Position numbers and translations under genes: made by a program | Part shown: positions 8,102 to 17,150 of the stretch, piece after piece | Position numbering within the stretch: position 1 is the stretch's first letter | How the letters are laid out: every line of letters begins with the position of its first letter | Source: Tessaracoccus sp. MC1865 | GTDB taxonomy: Bacteria; Actinomycetota; Actinomycetes; Propionibacteriales; Propionibacteriaceae | Reading direction: 5' to 3' | Assembly (NCBI RefSeq): GCF_017815535.1 | Contig: NZ_CP072596.1 | Coordinates: 868,001-932,000, forward strand | Length of the DNA: 64,000 nt | Notes under the pieces: generated by a model | The model's database searches: none | Seen by the model: the letters and a program-made list of their open reading frames with translations, nothing else | What the model was told of the DNA's origin: nothing

Positions 8102-10201
8102 ATGACTTCACCGATCCGTAAGGCTCGGTGGTCCGCTGACAAGCGCGCCACCAAGGGCCTCAATCCTCAGCGTCGTGGCGTCGGCCGCACCGACCGTCGC
8201 GATGATTCCGCACCTCTGAACCGCAAGCAGCGCCGCGCGCTCCAGTTCGCAGACCGCGAACCGGGTTCCGAGAACCGCGAGAGCCAGGGCAACGACGAGA
8301 CCCGTCGCGACACCCGTCCCAGCACCTCGCGTCCCGCCGGCAACTGGGGCGACCGTCCCCGTCGCGATGACCGTGACGACCGTCGCCCCCGTTTCGACCG
8401 CGACGACCGTCGTCGCGACGACCGTTCTGAGCGCGACGATCGCCGTCCCTCATTCCAGCGTGATGACCGTCCCCGTCGCGACGACCGTGACGACCGCGGC
8501 CCCCGCTTTGACCGTGACGACCGTCGCCCCCGCTTCGAGCGCGACGATCGCCGTCCGTCGTTCCAGCGCGATGACCGTCCCCGTCGTGACGATCGCGACG
8601 ACCGCGGCCGCAATGACCGCTTCGACCGCGACGACCGTCGCCCCCGCTTCGACCGTGACGACCGCAACGGTGCCGGCCCCGAGCGCCGCGAACGCCGCAG
8701 CGACTCGTGGGGCGAGCGTCCGGCCCGCAAGCCGTTCGAGCAGCGCCACACGCACGAGCCGCGCGGTCACGAGGATCGTCGCCGTCCGTTCGACCGCGAT
8801 CGCCGCAACGGTTTCGACCGTCCGGAGCGCCCCAGCCTTGAAGAGTTCGAGGCCGAGGCGGATCAGATGAGCTGGGAGGCCACCACAGCCGAGGGTGTGC
8901 AGGGCGAGATCTCGTCCGGCTTCCTCGAGTTGGGTGTGCACGAGCAGCTCGTCCGCGTGCTGGCCGCGCAGGGCATCACCGAGCCGTTCCCGATCCAGCA
9001 GGCGACCATCGCCGACGCGATCGCGGGCCGCGACGTGCTCGGCCGTGGCCGTACCGGCTCCGGCAAGACGCTCGCCTTCGGACTGCCGATGCTGAGCCGC
9101 CTCGCCGCCGGTACCCCCGTCGGATCCCCGCGCGCCATCATCCTGACGCCCACCCGTGAACTCGCGCTGCAGATCGCCGACGTCCTGTCGCCCCTGGCCT
9201 CCAAGGTCGGCATCGACCTCACGCTGATCACCGGTGGCATGAGCTACGCGCCGCAGCTGAAGGCCTTCGCCCGCGGCGTCGACGTCGTCGTGGCCACCCC
9301 CGGCCGCCTCATCGACCTCATCGAGCAGGGCGCCGCAGACCTCAGCCAGGTCCAGGTCACCGTCCTCGACGAGGCAGACCACATGGCGGACATGGGCTTC
9401 CTCACCGAAGTTCGCACCATCCTCGACGCCACCCCGGAAGGCGGCCAGCGTCTGCTGTTCTCCGCCACCCTGGACAACGCCGTCGGTTCGCTGGTGCGCA
9501 AGTACCTGTCCAACCCGGTCACCCACGAGGTGGACTCCGAGAAGGCGTCGGTCAGCACCATGGTGCACCGCCCCATGCTGGTTCGCCCGCACCACAAGAA
9601 CCAGGTCACCGCGGAGATCGCCAACCGTGACGGCCGCACCGTGCTGTTCGCCCGTACGCAGATGGGCACGGACCGTATCGCCGCCCAGCTCCGCGACGCG
9701 GGTGTCATGGCCGGCTCGCTGCACGGCGGTCTCACCCAGGGCGCCCGCGCCCGCATCCTGGCGGCGTTCCGGGAAGGCCTCGTGCCGGTCCTGGTCGCCA
9801 CCGATGTCGCGGCCCGTGGCATCCACGTCGACGATGTGTCGCTCGTGCTGCAGGTGGATCCGCCGCACGACTCGAAGGACTACCTCCACCGCGCCGGGCG
9901 TACCGCCCGCGCCGGTAACGAGGGCGTCGTCGCGACGATCGTGCTGCCCCACCAGCGCAAGGTGGCCCAGCGTCTGCTGAGCCAGGCCGGCGTGCAGGCC
10001 GAGGGTCTCACCGTGGAGCCGGGTTCGCCCGAACTCCGCGAGGCCACCGGCGCCCGCCCCGTCAGCGGTGTGGCGATCCAGGAATCCGATTACCTGGCGC
10101 TCATCGCACCGAAGCAGCAGCCGCGTCGTCGTCCCGACGGCCCGCGTGGCGGTGGCCGCGGTGGATACCGCAGCGGAGGCCGTAGCCGCAACCGTTGGTG
10201 A
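8102..10201 (+). CDS. DEAD-box RNA helicase with an Arg/Asp-repeat N-terminal tail
   Basis: ATP-dependent RNA helicase, probably for ribosome assembly, RNA decay or cold adaptation. The 699-residue protein has a long disordered N-terminus; residues about 85-200 are built of repeated RDDR, RPRFDRDD and RPSFQRDD units. The core follows from about 280: GRTGSGKT (motif I, about 317), PTRELAL (Ia), DEAD (about 423-426), SAT (III), and GRTARAG (VI), then a basic tail ending in Gly/Arg (RGGGRGGYRSGG). I start it at the ATG at 8102 (MTSPIRKARWSAD). The leader has conflicting hairpins. Homology of the core to DeaD/RhlE-type proteins is clear; the tail is the unusual part. Confidence 0.93.
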   Translation: MTSPIRKARWSADKRATKGLNPQRRGVGRTDRRDDSAPLNRKQRRALQFADREPGSENRESQGNDETRRDTRPSTSRPAGNWGDRPRRDDRDDRRPRFDRDDRRRDDRSERDDRRPSFQRDDRPRRDDRDDRGPRFDRDDRRPRFERDDRRPSFQRDDRPRRDDRDDRGRNDRFDRDDRRPRFDRDDRNGAGPERRERRSDSWGERPARKPFEQRHTHEPRGHEDRRRPFDRDRRNGFDRPERPSLEEFEAEADQMSWEATTAEGVQGEISSGFLELGVHEQLVRVLAAQGITEPFPIQQATIADAIAGRDVLGRGRTGSGKTLAFGLPMLSRLAAGTPVGSPRAIILTPTRELALQIADVLSPLASKVGIDLTLITGGMSYAPQLKAFARGVDVVVATPGRLIDLIEQGAADLSQVQVTVLDEADHMADMGFLTEVRTILDATPEGGQRLLFSATLDNAVGSLVRKYLSNPVTHEVDSEKASVSTMVHRPMLVRPHHKNQVTAEIANRDGRTVLFARTQMGTDRIAAQLRDAGVMAGSLHGGLTQGARARILAAFREGLVPVLVATDVAARGIHVDDVSLVLQVDPPHDSKDYLHRAGRTARAGNEGVVATIVLPHQRKVAQRLLSQAGVQAEGLTVEPGSPELREATGARPVSGVAIQESDYLALIAPKQQPRRRPDGPRGGGRGGYRSGGRSRNRW

Positions 10202-10220
10202 GGCGTACTATTTCCCCGCT

Positions 10221-11138
10221 ATGACATCTGATCTCGAAGTGCGGGTGGCCGAACCGGCCGACGCCGCCGAACTGCTGCAGGTCATCCGCGCAGCATTCTC
10301 GGCCCGCCGCCCGGTGGACCCACCCGCAGAGGCCCTCACAGACGCCGTAGCCGACATCGAGCATGCGCTCACCGTCGGCTCCGGCGTCGTGCTGGTCAAT
10401 GACGGTCACCTCGTCGCCGGCCTGCTCATCGAGCTCGACGGCGACGTGGCGACGTTGCGCCGGGTCTCCGTGCTGCCCGCATGGGCCGGCAAGGGGCTGG
10501 CGCGCATGCTGGTGCAGAGCGCCCTGACGCTCGCCGTCGACCTGGGCGCCCGTCGCGTCGAACTGGTGGCGCGCCAGGAGTTCCCGGAGATCGTCCAGTG
10601 GTGGCGGGACCATGGCTTCGAGGTGCTGGGCGGCGTGCCCAACGGCCACACGATGGGCCGCGACCTGCCGGTGATCATCGACGTGCCCACGGCAGAAGAC
10701 ATGCGCTCGCTCGGCCGCAGGCTGGCGGGGCTGCTGCGCAAGGGCGACGTCATCGTCGCCACCGGCGACCTCGGCGCCGGCAAGACGACGCTCACGCAGG
10801 GCATCGGAGAGGGCCTGGGCGTCACCGGCCCGATCATCTCTCCCACTTTCGTGATCTCGCGCGTCCATCCGCATCCGGGTGAGGGCCCGGCCCTGGTGCA
10901 TGTCGATGCGTACCGGCTGGGGGGTTCCGCCGAGTTCGCCGACATCGACCTCGACGCGTCGCTCTCCGAGGCCGTCACCATCGTCGAATGGGGCTCGGGC
11001 CTGGCCGAATGGCTGGCCGATTCCCGCCTCGAGATCGACATCGAGCGCGGTCTCAACTCGGACCAGCGCACCGTCCACCTCACCGGCATCGGCCCGCGCT
11101 GGGCCGGGGCCCTGGAACCGCTCAGGGAGCAGCTATGA
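10221..11138 (+). CDS. tsaE: GNAT acetyltransferase - TsaE fusion (t6A biosynthesis ATPase)
   Basis: Two domains in one 305-residue chain. Residues about 5-150 are a GNAT acetyltransferase (LRRVSVLPAWAGKGLARML is the acetyl-CoA loop). Residues about 155-305 are TsaE, the ATPase that activates the TsaB-TsaD complex in threonylcarbamoyl-adenosine (t6A37) tRNA modification: Walker A TGDLGAGKTTL near 181-190, then SPTFVISR, HVDAYRL and EWG. It overlaps tsaB by ATGA, heading the operon tsaE-tsaB-rimI-tsaD. A TACTAT hexamer is 9 nt before the ATG. The acetyltransferase substrate is unknown; RimI is encoded separately downstream. Confidence 0.92.
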   Translation: MTSDLEVRVAEPADAAELLQVIRAAFSARRPVDPPAEALTDAVADIEHALTVGSGVVLVNDGHLVAGLLIELDGDVATLRRVSVLPAWAGKGLARMLVQSALTLAVDLGARRVELVARQEFPEIVQWWRDHGFEVLGGVPNGHTMGRDLPVIIDVPTAEDMRSLGRRLAGLLRKGDVIVATGDLGAGKTTLTQGIGEGLGVTGPIISPTFVISRVHPHPGEGPALVHVDAYRLGGSAEFADIDLDASLSEAVTIVEWGSGLAEWLADSRLEIDIERGLNSDQRTVHLTGIGPRWAGALEPLREQL

Positions 11139-11809
11139 CCTGGACCGTGGGAATCGACACGAGCCACGTGGTGGCCGTGGGCATCGCCCGCGACGGTGCA
11201 CCCGTCGCGAGGGTGATCGTCGACGACACCCGCGCGCATGCCGAGGCCCTCATGCCGTCGGTACTGGAGGTCTGTGCGCAGGCCGGCATCGCGCTGACCG
11301 ACGTGGACGAGTTCGCCGTCGGGATGGGCCCCGGGCCCTTCACGGGGCTCCGGGTGGGCATCGCCACCGCCTGGACCCTGGCCCTGGCCGGCAACAAGCC
11401 GGTGCACGGGGTGTGTTCGCTCGATGTCGTCGCACGTCAGTGGGTTGAAACCGCGGACCGCTCGCCGGCCGTTGACGGCCGCCTCGGGGGAGGCTTCATC
11501 GTCGCCGCCGACGCCCGGCGCAAGGAGTTGTACTGGGCCACCTACGACGCGGACGGCAATCGCACCGGCGAGCCTCAGGTGAGCGCCCCCACGGAACTTC
11601 CCGCACTGCCGGTGGCGGGCGCGGTCCCCGTGGAGTACCACGAGTTCCTCGACATCCAGGGCCCGCAGGCGCTGGACCCGGCTGTCCTCGCGGCGCGCTG
11701 GGCCACCCTTGCCCCTGCCGGGGACGAGCCCTACTACCTGCGCCCGGCCGACGCGACGGTGCCGGGCAAGCCCAAGTCTGCGCTTCCGCGCCTGCGAGCG
11801 CGCCGATGA
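11135..11809 (+). CDS. tsaB: tRNA threonylcarbamoyladenosine biosynthesis protein TsaB
   Basis: Scaffold partner of TsaD in the t6A37 modification of ANN-decoding tRNAs. The 224-residue ASKHA-fold protein starts MTWTVGIDTSHVVAVGI and has the TsaB block GMGPGPFTGLRVGIATAWTLA. It overlaps tsaE by ATGA and rimI by ATGA, so the operon is tightly coupled. Length and gene order are normal for Actinobacteria. Confidence 0.93.
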   Translation: MTWTVGIDTSHVVAVGIARDGAPVARVIVDDTRAHAEALMPSVLEVCAQAGIALTDVDEFAVGMGPGPFTGLRVGIATAWTLALAGNKPVHGVCSLDVVARQWVETADRSPAVDGRLGGGFIVAADARRKELYWATYDADGNRTGEPQVSAPTELPALPVAGAVPVEYHEFLDIQGPQALDPAVLAARWATLAPAGDEPYYLRPADATVPGKPKSALPRLRARR

Positions 11810-12294
11810 ACGTCGACATCGCCACGCTCGACGACCTCCCCGCGATCCTCGGGCTCGAAGACCACTTCGAACGACGCGTCTGGTCAGAACAGTCCTGGCA
11901 CGACGAACTCGTCGGCCTCGGCCGGCTCGTGCTGATCGCCCGGAAGACGGCGGGCAACGTCATCGGGGTCGCCTGTTTCCAGCACGTGGACGAGGTGGTC
12001 GACCTGCACCGCATCGTGGTGGCACCGGAAGAGCGGCGGCTCGGCTTCGCCCGCGTCATGCTCGTCGCCGGCCTGCAGTGGGCCATCGCCCAGGGCGCCA
12101 GCCGCATGCTGCTGGAGGTCGACCACACCAACGTGCCGGCCATCGCCCTGTACCGCGGCTACGGGTTCCGGCAGGTGGCCGTCCGCCGCGGATACTACGC
12201 GCCGGACCGCGACGCGCTCGTCCTGGAGCGGCAACTGGAAGGCGTCGACGCGGATTCCGTCGGCATGTGGGACATGGAGGCACTCGATGACTGA
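11806..12294 (+). CDS. rimI: Ribosomal protein S18 alanine N-acetyltransferase-like GNAT protein
   Basis: Predicted protein N-terminal acetyltransferase of 162 residues. The GNAT core includes [20 protein letters not shown] (acetyl-CoA binding) and [19 protein letters not shown], followed by [16 protein letters not shown], the RimI C-terminal hallmark (YY). It overlaps tsaB by ATGA and tsaD by 8 nt. The t6A operon neighbourhood is the usual place of rimI; its real substrate outside E. coli is often not RpsR, so the target is an inference. Confidence 0.9.
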   Translation: MNVDIATLDDLPAILGLEDHFERRVWSEQSWHDELVGLGRLVLIARKTAGNVIGVACFQHVDEVVDLHRIVVAPEERRLGFARVMLVAGLQWAIAQGASRMLLEVDHTNVPAIALYRGYGFRQVAVRRGYYAPDRDALVLERQLEGVDADSVGMWDMEALDD

Positions 12295-13351
12295 ACCCCT
12301 CGACGACGCTCAGGGCCCGCTGGTGCTTGGCCTCGAGTCGTCCTGTGACGAGACCGGCGTCGGCATCGTCCGCGGCCGCACGCTGCTTGCCAACGAGGTC
12401 GCCAGTTCGGTGGACCTGCACGTCCGCTTCGGCGGCGTCGTCCCCGAGGTCGCGAGCCGCGCGCACCTGTCGGCGCTGATCCCCACCATCGAGCGCGCCG
12501 CCGAGAAGGCGGGGATCAAGCTCGCCGACGTCGACGCGATCGCCGTCACCGCGGGGCCGGGCCTGATGGGCGCCCTGGTCGTCGGGCTGGCGTCCGCCAA
12601 GGCGCTCGCCGCCTACCTCGGCAAGCCGCTCTACGGCGTCAACCACCTCGTCGGCCACGTCGCCGTCGACCTCTTGGACCACGGCCAGCTGCCCACACCC
12701 GCCGTCGCGCTGCTGGTCTCCGGCGGCCACACGTCGCTGCTGCATGTCGAGGACATCGCCACGAAGATCACGGAGATCGGCGCCACCATCGACGACGCGG
12801 CCGGTGAGGCCTACGACAAGGTGGCCCGCATCCTCGGCCTGTCCTATCCGGGCGGCCCGGTCATCGACAAACTCGCGCAGGAGGGTGACCCCAAGGCCAT
12901 CCGCTTCCCGCGCGGCCTCACGGCGCGGCACGACCTGGAGAAGCACCGCTACGACTTCTCGTTCTCTGGCCTCAAGACCGCAGTGGCCCGCTGGGTGGAG
13001 CAGCGGCGCCTCGACGGTGAGGAGATGCCCGTCGCAGACGTCGCCGCCTCGTTCCAGGAAGCGGTGTGCGACGTGCTCACGGCCAAGGCGGTCGCCGCGG
13101 CGCAGGAGTACGGCGTGGACACGATCCTGCTGGGCGGGGGAGTGGCGGCTAACTCGCGCCTGCGCACGCTGCTCGAAGAGCGCGCCAACGCCGTCGGCAT
13201 CGAACTGCGTCGGCCCCGGCCGGCCCTCTGCACCGACAACGGCGCGATGATCGCGGCCGTGGCCAGCGAGGTCATCCGGGCGGGCGTCGCACCGTCGGGT
13301 CTGGACATCTCTGCACACTCCGGCCTCCCCGTCGGGACCATCTCCGTCTGA
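12287..13351 (+). CDS. tsaD: tRNA N6-adenosine threonylcarbamoyltransferase TsaD
   Basis: Transfers the threonylcarbamoyl group from threonylcarbamoyl-AMP to A37 of tRNA. The 354-residue Kae1/Gcp protein shows [15 protein letters not shown] at the N-terminus, the metal-binding HLVGH (about residues 120-124), VSGGHTSLL, and [12 protein letters not shown] near the C-terminus. It ends the operon and overlaps rimI by 8 nt. In many Actinobacteria groES-groEL follow directly; here they are 28 kb away, past transport genes and insertion sequences. Confidence 0.95.
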   Translation: MTEPLDDAQGPLVLGLESSCDETGVGIVRGRTLLANEVASSVDLHVRFGGVVPEVASRAHLSALIPTIERAAEKAGIKLADVDAIAVTAGPGLMGALVVGLASAKALAAYLGKPLYGVNHLVGHVAVDLLDHGQLPTPAVALLVSGGHTSLLHVEDIATKITEIGATIDDAAGEAYDKVARILGLSYPGGPVIDKLAQEGDPKAIRFPRGLTARHDLEKHRYDFSFSGLKTAVARWVEQRRLDGEEMPVADVAASFQEAVCDVLTAKAVAAAQEYGVDTILLGGGVAANSRLRTLLEERANAVGIELRRPRPALCTDNGAMIAAVASEVIRAGVAPSGLDISAHSGLPVGTISV

Positions 13352-13462
13352 GGATCGGATGTGTTCGTTCAAATGGTGCGGGAGTAGCACGGCGGGGTCA
13401 AAGACGCAACAAGGTAACGATCTGGTGTCAAAGAACCTGTGATTCTTCCACGACGCACTTAA

Positions 13463-13511
13463 TTGTCGATAAGGTCGCCAACACTAAGTTGGGCCCACTG
13501 CGTGGGGCCCA
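13463..13511 (+). promoter_or_regulatory. Promoter and 5' hairpin of the peptide-transporter genes
   Basis: TTGTCG (13463-13468) and TAAGTT (13485-13490) with 16-bp spacing look like a vegetative promoter. They are followed by a GC-only inverted repeat TGGGCCC/GGGCCCA (13490-13496/13505-13511) at or just after the predicted start of transcription, which could be a regulator site or a stabilising 5' hairpin. No regulator gene is adjacent. Confidence 0.4.
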
Positions 13512-13540
13512 CGAGTGTCGTCCTACGACAAGGAGAATCA

Positions 13541-15445
13541 ATGAAGTTCAGGCGAACATCCGCCTCGCTGGCAGTGATGCTCAGCGGCGCGCTGCTGCTG
13601 AGCGCTTGCACCAGCCCCGACGAGACCGAAACCCCGCCGGCCGGCGAAACCACCGCGGCCACGGGTTCGGAAAGCCCCGGTACTGAAGACACCGCCAGCG
13701 CCGATCCCTCGGCGTCCACGGACCCCTCGGCGTCCGATGGTGAGAACCCCGCGGCCTGCCTGCAGGACGTCGGCATCACCGAAACCCAGGACGGCGAGGT
13801 CCGCTACACCGCAGGCCCCGGCGACTGGAGCGGTTACAACTCCATCACCTACAAGACGTACTCGACGTACAACTCGGCCGTTGCCGCACACATGTTCTCG
13901 AGCTTCATCTACTTCGGCACCGATGGCACCATCTGTGACAACAAGGACTTCGGCTCGTACGAGGTGCTGTCCGAGGATCCGCTGGAGATCGAGTACACGA
14001 TCAACGATGACGCGGTGTGGTCTGACGGCACCCCGGTCACCATCAACGACTACCTGATGGACTGGGCAGCCCAGAACCCCGAGTTCCTCGTCCCCGGCTA
14101 CGCCAGCGGCGAGAACCCCGACGCCCCGGTCGTGTTCGAGCACGTCTCCAGCTCCTTCGCCCAGTACGTGCCCGAGGGCCCGCAGGGCGAGGTCGGTTCG
14201 AAGACCTTCACGGTCAAGTACACCAACCCCTACCCCGACTACAAGCTGACCGTGGGCTCGGCGCTGCCGGCGCACGTCATCGCTGAGAAGTCCGGCCTCA
14301 CCCCCGAGGCGCTGGCCCAGGCCGTGCTCGACCGCGATGCCGAGACCGTCAAGAAGGCCGCCGAATTCTGGAACACCGGCTGGGCCTACAACCCGGGTGA
14401 ACTCCCGGCAGACCTGGCTGACGTCCCCTCCTCCGGCCCGTACAAGCTGAAGGAAGGCGGCTGGACCGCTGGTCAGTCGCTGACGCTCGAGGCGAACGAA
14501 GAGTACTGGGGTACTCCCGCCGCCACGAAGAACCTCATCTTCCGCTTCATCGACGACGCCCAGCAGGTGCAGTCGCTGCAGAACGGTGACGTTCAGGTCA
14601 TCCAGCCCCAGGGCACCGTCGACCTCGTCGGCCAACTCGACGCCATCGGCGACGCCGTCAAGGTGGACAAGTACTCCTCCCTCACCTGGGAGCACCTCGA
14701 CTTCAACTTCCGCGACACCAGCGCCTTCGCTGATGCCAACGGTGGTCTCGAGCTGCGTCAGGCCTTCGCCTACTGCGTCCCGCGTCAGCAGATCGTCGAC
14801 CAGCTGATCAAGCCGATCAGCCCCGACACTGTTCTCATGAACGCCCGCGAGGTCTTCCCGTTCCAGGACGAGTACCAGGGTGTCGTTGACGCTTCCTACG
14901 GTGGCGAGTACGACACCGTCGACATCGAGAAGTCGAAGGAACTCCTGGCAGCTGCCGGCGTCACCGCTCCGGTGGACGTGCGGATCGGCTACCGCGCCGG
15001 TAACCAGCGTCGTACCGACACGGTTGCCGCGATCAAGGCCTCGTGTGACCAGGCCGGCTTCAACATCATCGACACCAACGCGGCTGACTTCTTCGAGGTC
15101 GCGCTGCCCAACGGTGACTACGAAGTCGCTCTGTTCGCGTGGGCCGGTTCCGGCCAGATCACCTCGGGCGAGAACATCTACGCCACGGGCAAGAGCCAGA
15201 ACTACGGCGAGTACAGCAACGAGGACGTCGACGCCGCATGGGCCGAGCTGACCAAGACGCTGGACCGCGAAGAGCAGCTCGCTGCCATCGAGAAGATCGA
15301 GACGGCTCTCTGGGACACGCTGTACGGCATCCCGCTGTACGCCCACCCCGGCATCGCTGCCTACGACGCAGGGCTGCAGAACGTTCGCGCCACCTCGACG
15401 CAGGACCAGGTTTCCTGGAACGCGCCGCAGTGGCTGAACAGCTGA
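13541..15445 (+). CDS. Peptide-type ABC transporter substrate-binding lipoprotein (family 5)
   Basis: Membrane-anchored receptor that captures peptides or similar solutes for the ABC permease downstream. The 634-residue protein has a lipoprotein signal with lipobox LLSAC (Cys23), a Thr/Ser/Glu/Pro-rich linker (about 24-70), and the SBP_bac_5 fold (DDAVWSDGTPVTINDYL is the family signature region). A good AAGGAG ribosome site sits 8 nt before the ATG. It is first in the set SBP - permease - permease - double ATPase, but a strong terminator follows it, so it is probably expressed in excess. The ligand cannot be read from the sequence. Confidence 0.9.
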   Translation: MKFRRTSASLAVMLSGALLLSACTSPDETETPPAGETTAATGSESPGTEDTASADPSASTDPSASDGENPAACLQDVGITETQDGEVRYTAGPGDWSGYNSITYKTYSTYNSAVAAHMFSSFIYFGTDGTICDNKDFGSYEVLSEDPLEIEYTINDDAVWSDGTPVTINDYLMDWAAQNPEFLVPGYASGENPDAPVVFEHVSSSFAQYVPEGPQGEVGSKTFTVKYTNPYPDYKLTVGSALPAHVIAEKSGLTPEALAQAVLDRDAETVKKAAEFWNTGWAYNPGELPADLADVPSSGPYKLKEGGWTAGQSLTLEANEEYWGTPAATKNLIFRFIDDAQQVQSLQNGDVQVIQPQGTVDLVGQLDAIGDAVKVDKYSSLTWEHLDFNFRDTSAFADANGGLELRQAFAYCVPRQQIVDQLIKPISPDTVLMNAREVFPFQDEYQGVVDASYGGEYDTVDIEKSKELLAAAGVTAPVDVRIGYRAGNQRRTDTVAAIKASCDQAGFNIIDTNAADFFEVALPNGDYEVALFAWAGSGQITSGENIYATGKSQNYGEYSNEDVDAAWAELTKTLDREEQLAAIEKIETALWDTLYGIPLYAHPGIAAYDAGLQNVRATSTQDQVSWNAPQWLNS

Positions 15446-15482
15446 CCTCCTGAGGTCAGTGCCTAGCCGCTGAAACCGAATA

Positions 15483-15516
15483 GGGGGCAGGTGACTTCCC
15501 GAAGTCACCTGCCCCC
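15483..15516 (+). terminator. Strong intrinsic terminator or attenuator after the binding-protein gene
   Basis: A perfect 16-bp inverted repeat (GGGGGCAGGTGACTTC with its complement, 2-nt gap) is followed by CTTT. It sits between the binding-protein gene and the permease genes; partial read-through would give the usual excess of binding protein over membrane components. Confidence 0.8.
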
Positions 15517-15614
15517 CTTTCGTTGCCAACCATGCCAAGTGGCGTAGACTCAGCCAGCGCCAGAGTTGGACAAGCGCGGGTTCAGCTCGAGAAACCTGTA
15601 AGGAACGCATACCT

Positions 15615-17135
15615 GTGATCAGATACATCGCCAAGCGCTTGGGGATCTCCGTCCTCGTTCTGCTGCTCGGCTCGCTGTTGCTGTTCGTGTTGACGATCAA
15701 CTCCGGCGACCCGCTCGAAGACCTACGTGAATCCAACGCCCCCAACCGCGCCAACCTCATCGCGCAGCGCATCAACTACATGGGGTTGAACCAACCCTGG
15801 TACGAGCGCTACTGGGACTGGCTGTCGGGAGCGTCCAAGTGTCTCGTGGGCCAGTGTGATCTCGGGCTGGACCGCAAGGGCCAGTCGGTCAATGCCATGG
15901 TCGTCACGGCGGCAGGCTCGACGCTGCGCCTCGTCGTCTTCGCCACCATCCTCGCCATCATCATCGGTGTGACGCTGGGTATCGTGACCGCCATCCGGCA
16001 GTACTCGGGCTTCGACTACGCCGTCACCTTCATGGCCTTTGTGTTCTTCTCGCTGCCGGTCTTCTGGTTCGCCGTGCTGCTCAAGCATTACGCCGCAATC
16101 GAGTTCAACAACTGGATAAAAGAGGCCAGCTTCAGTCCACAGTCAATAGTGATCATCGCGGCGTTACTGGCATTCGTTCTGATGGCCGCCATCGGCGGTG
16201 AATGGAAGCGTCGGCTCATCAACTTCGCTGTCGCCTTTGTCGTCTTCGCCGGCGCACTGTTCTATTTCGACGCCGTCACCTGGTTCCGCCGGCCCTCGAT
16301 CGGCCTGCCCATCTTCGCCATCGTCGCGCTGGCGCTGGCCGCCCTGATCGTCGGCATGACCTCCGGTTTCGCGAACAAGAACGTCCGCAACGCCGTGGCC
16401 ACCACCGCAGTGGCGGGGATCATCGGCTACGCGCTGATGCGCGGCACCCTCATGACCAACCCCTCCTGGCTGCTGTTGGCGCTGTGCTTCCTCGGTGCTG
16501 TGGCCATCGCACTGATCAGCGGCTGGTTCTGGGGAGGCTTCTCCCGCAAGCAGGCGATGATCTCCTCCTTCATCTGGTCCCTGATCGCCACGCTGGTGGC
16601 GGCCGGAGACCTGTTGCTGAGCAACTGGTCAAAGTACCTCAAGGAGATCCCGCGGCCCGTGCCCACCATCGGCTCGGAGACCCCCAACTACGATTCGACG
16701 TTCTGGAACCACGCCATCGACTCTCTGACGCACATCGCGCTGCCGACGGTGGTGCTGACGCTGATCTCGATCGCGGCCTACACCCGGTACACCCGCGCGT
16801 CGATGCTGGACGTGCTCAACCAGGACTACATCCGCACCGCCCGTTCCAAGGGCATCTCGGAGCGCAAGGTGATCACCCGCCACGCGTTCCGCAACTCGCT
16901 GATCCCGCTCGCCACCATCGTCGCGTTCGACTTCGCCGGCCTGATCGGCGGCGCGGTCATCACGGAGACGGTGTTCGGCTGGCAGGGCATGGGCCAGTTG
17001 TTCAACGTCGGTCTCAACCAGGTTGACCCGGCACCCGTCATGGCCTTCTTCCTGGTCACCGGCACGGCAGCCGTGCTGATGAACATGCTGGCGGACATTG
17101 CCTATGCCTTCCTCGACCCGCGGATCGCGCGCTAA
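15615..17135 (+). CDS. Peptide-type ABC transporter permease (DppB-like), with a large internal insertion
   Basis: Inner-membrane permease of the DppB/OppB family. The 506-residue protein is well above the usual 310-340: the N-terminal part (about 1-155) and the C-terminal part (about 340-506) align with the family, including the EAA-type loop DYIRTARSKGISERKVITRHAFRNS split over the coupling region near residue 430. Between them lies about 180 residues with several extra hydrophobic segments. The start is GTG at 15615 (MIRYIAKRLGIS); AAGGAA lies upstream at a rather long distance. It works with the next permease and the double ATPase. Confidence 0.88.
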   Translation: MIRYIAKRLGISVLVLLLGSLLLFVLTINSGDPLEDLRESNAPNRANLIAQRINYMGLNQPWYERYWDWLSGASKCLVGQCDLGLDRKGQSVNAMVVTAAGSTLRLVVFATILAIIIGVTLGIVTAIRQYSGFDYAVTFMAFVFFSLPVFWFAVLLKHYAAIEFNNWIKEASFSPQSIVIIAALLAFVLMAAIGGEWKRRLINFAVAFVVFAGALFYFDAVTWFRRPSIGLPIFAIVALALAALIVGMTSGFANKNVRNAVATTAVAGIIGYALMRGTLMTNPSWLLLALCFLGAVAIALISGWFWGGFSRKQAMISSFIWSLIATLVAAGDLLLSNWSKYLKEIPRPVPTIGSETPNYDSTFWNHAIDSLTHIALPTVVLTLISIAAYTRYTRASMLDVLNQDYIRTARSKGISERKVITRHAFRNSLIPLATIVAFDFAGLIGGAVITETVFGWQGMGQLFNVGLNQVDPAPVMAFFLVTGTAAVLMNMLADIAYAFLDPRIAR

Positions 17136-17150
17136 GGAGATTGACGAATC

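Noticed and set aside
8340-8700. CRISPR-like periodic repeats
   Set aside because: The units are irregular, in frame, and encode the RDDR repeats of the helicase; no spacers of equal size.
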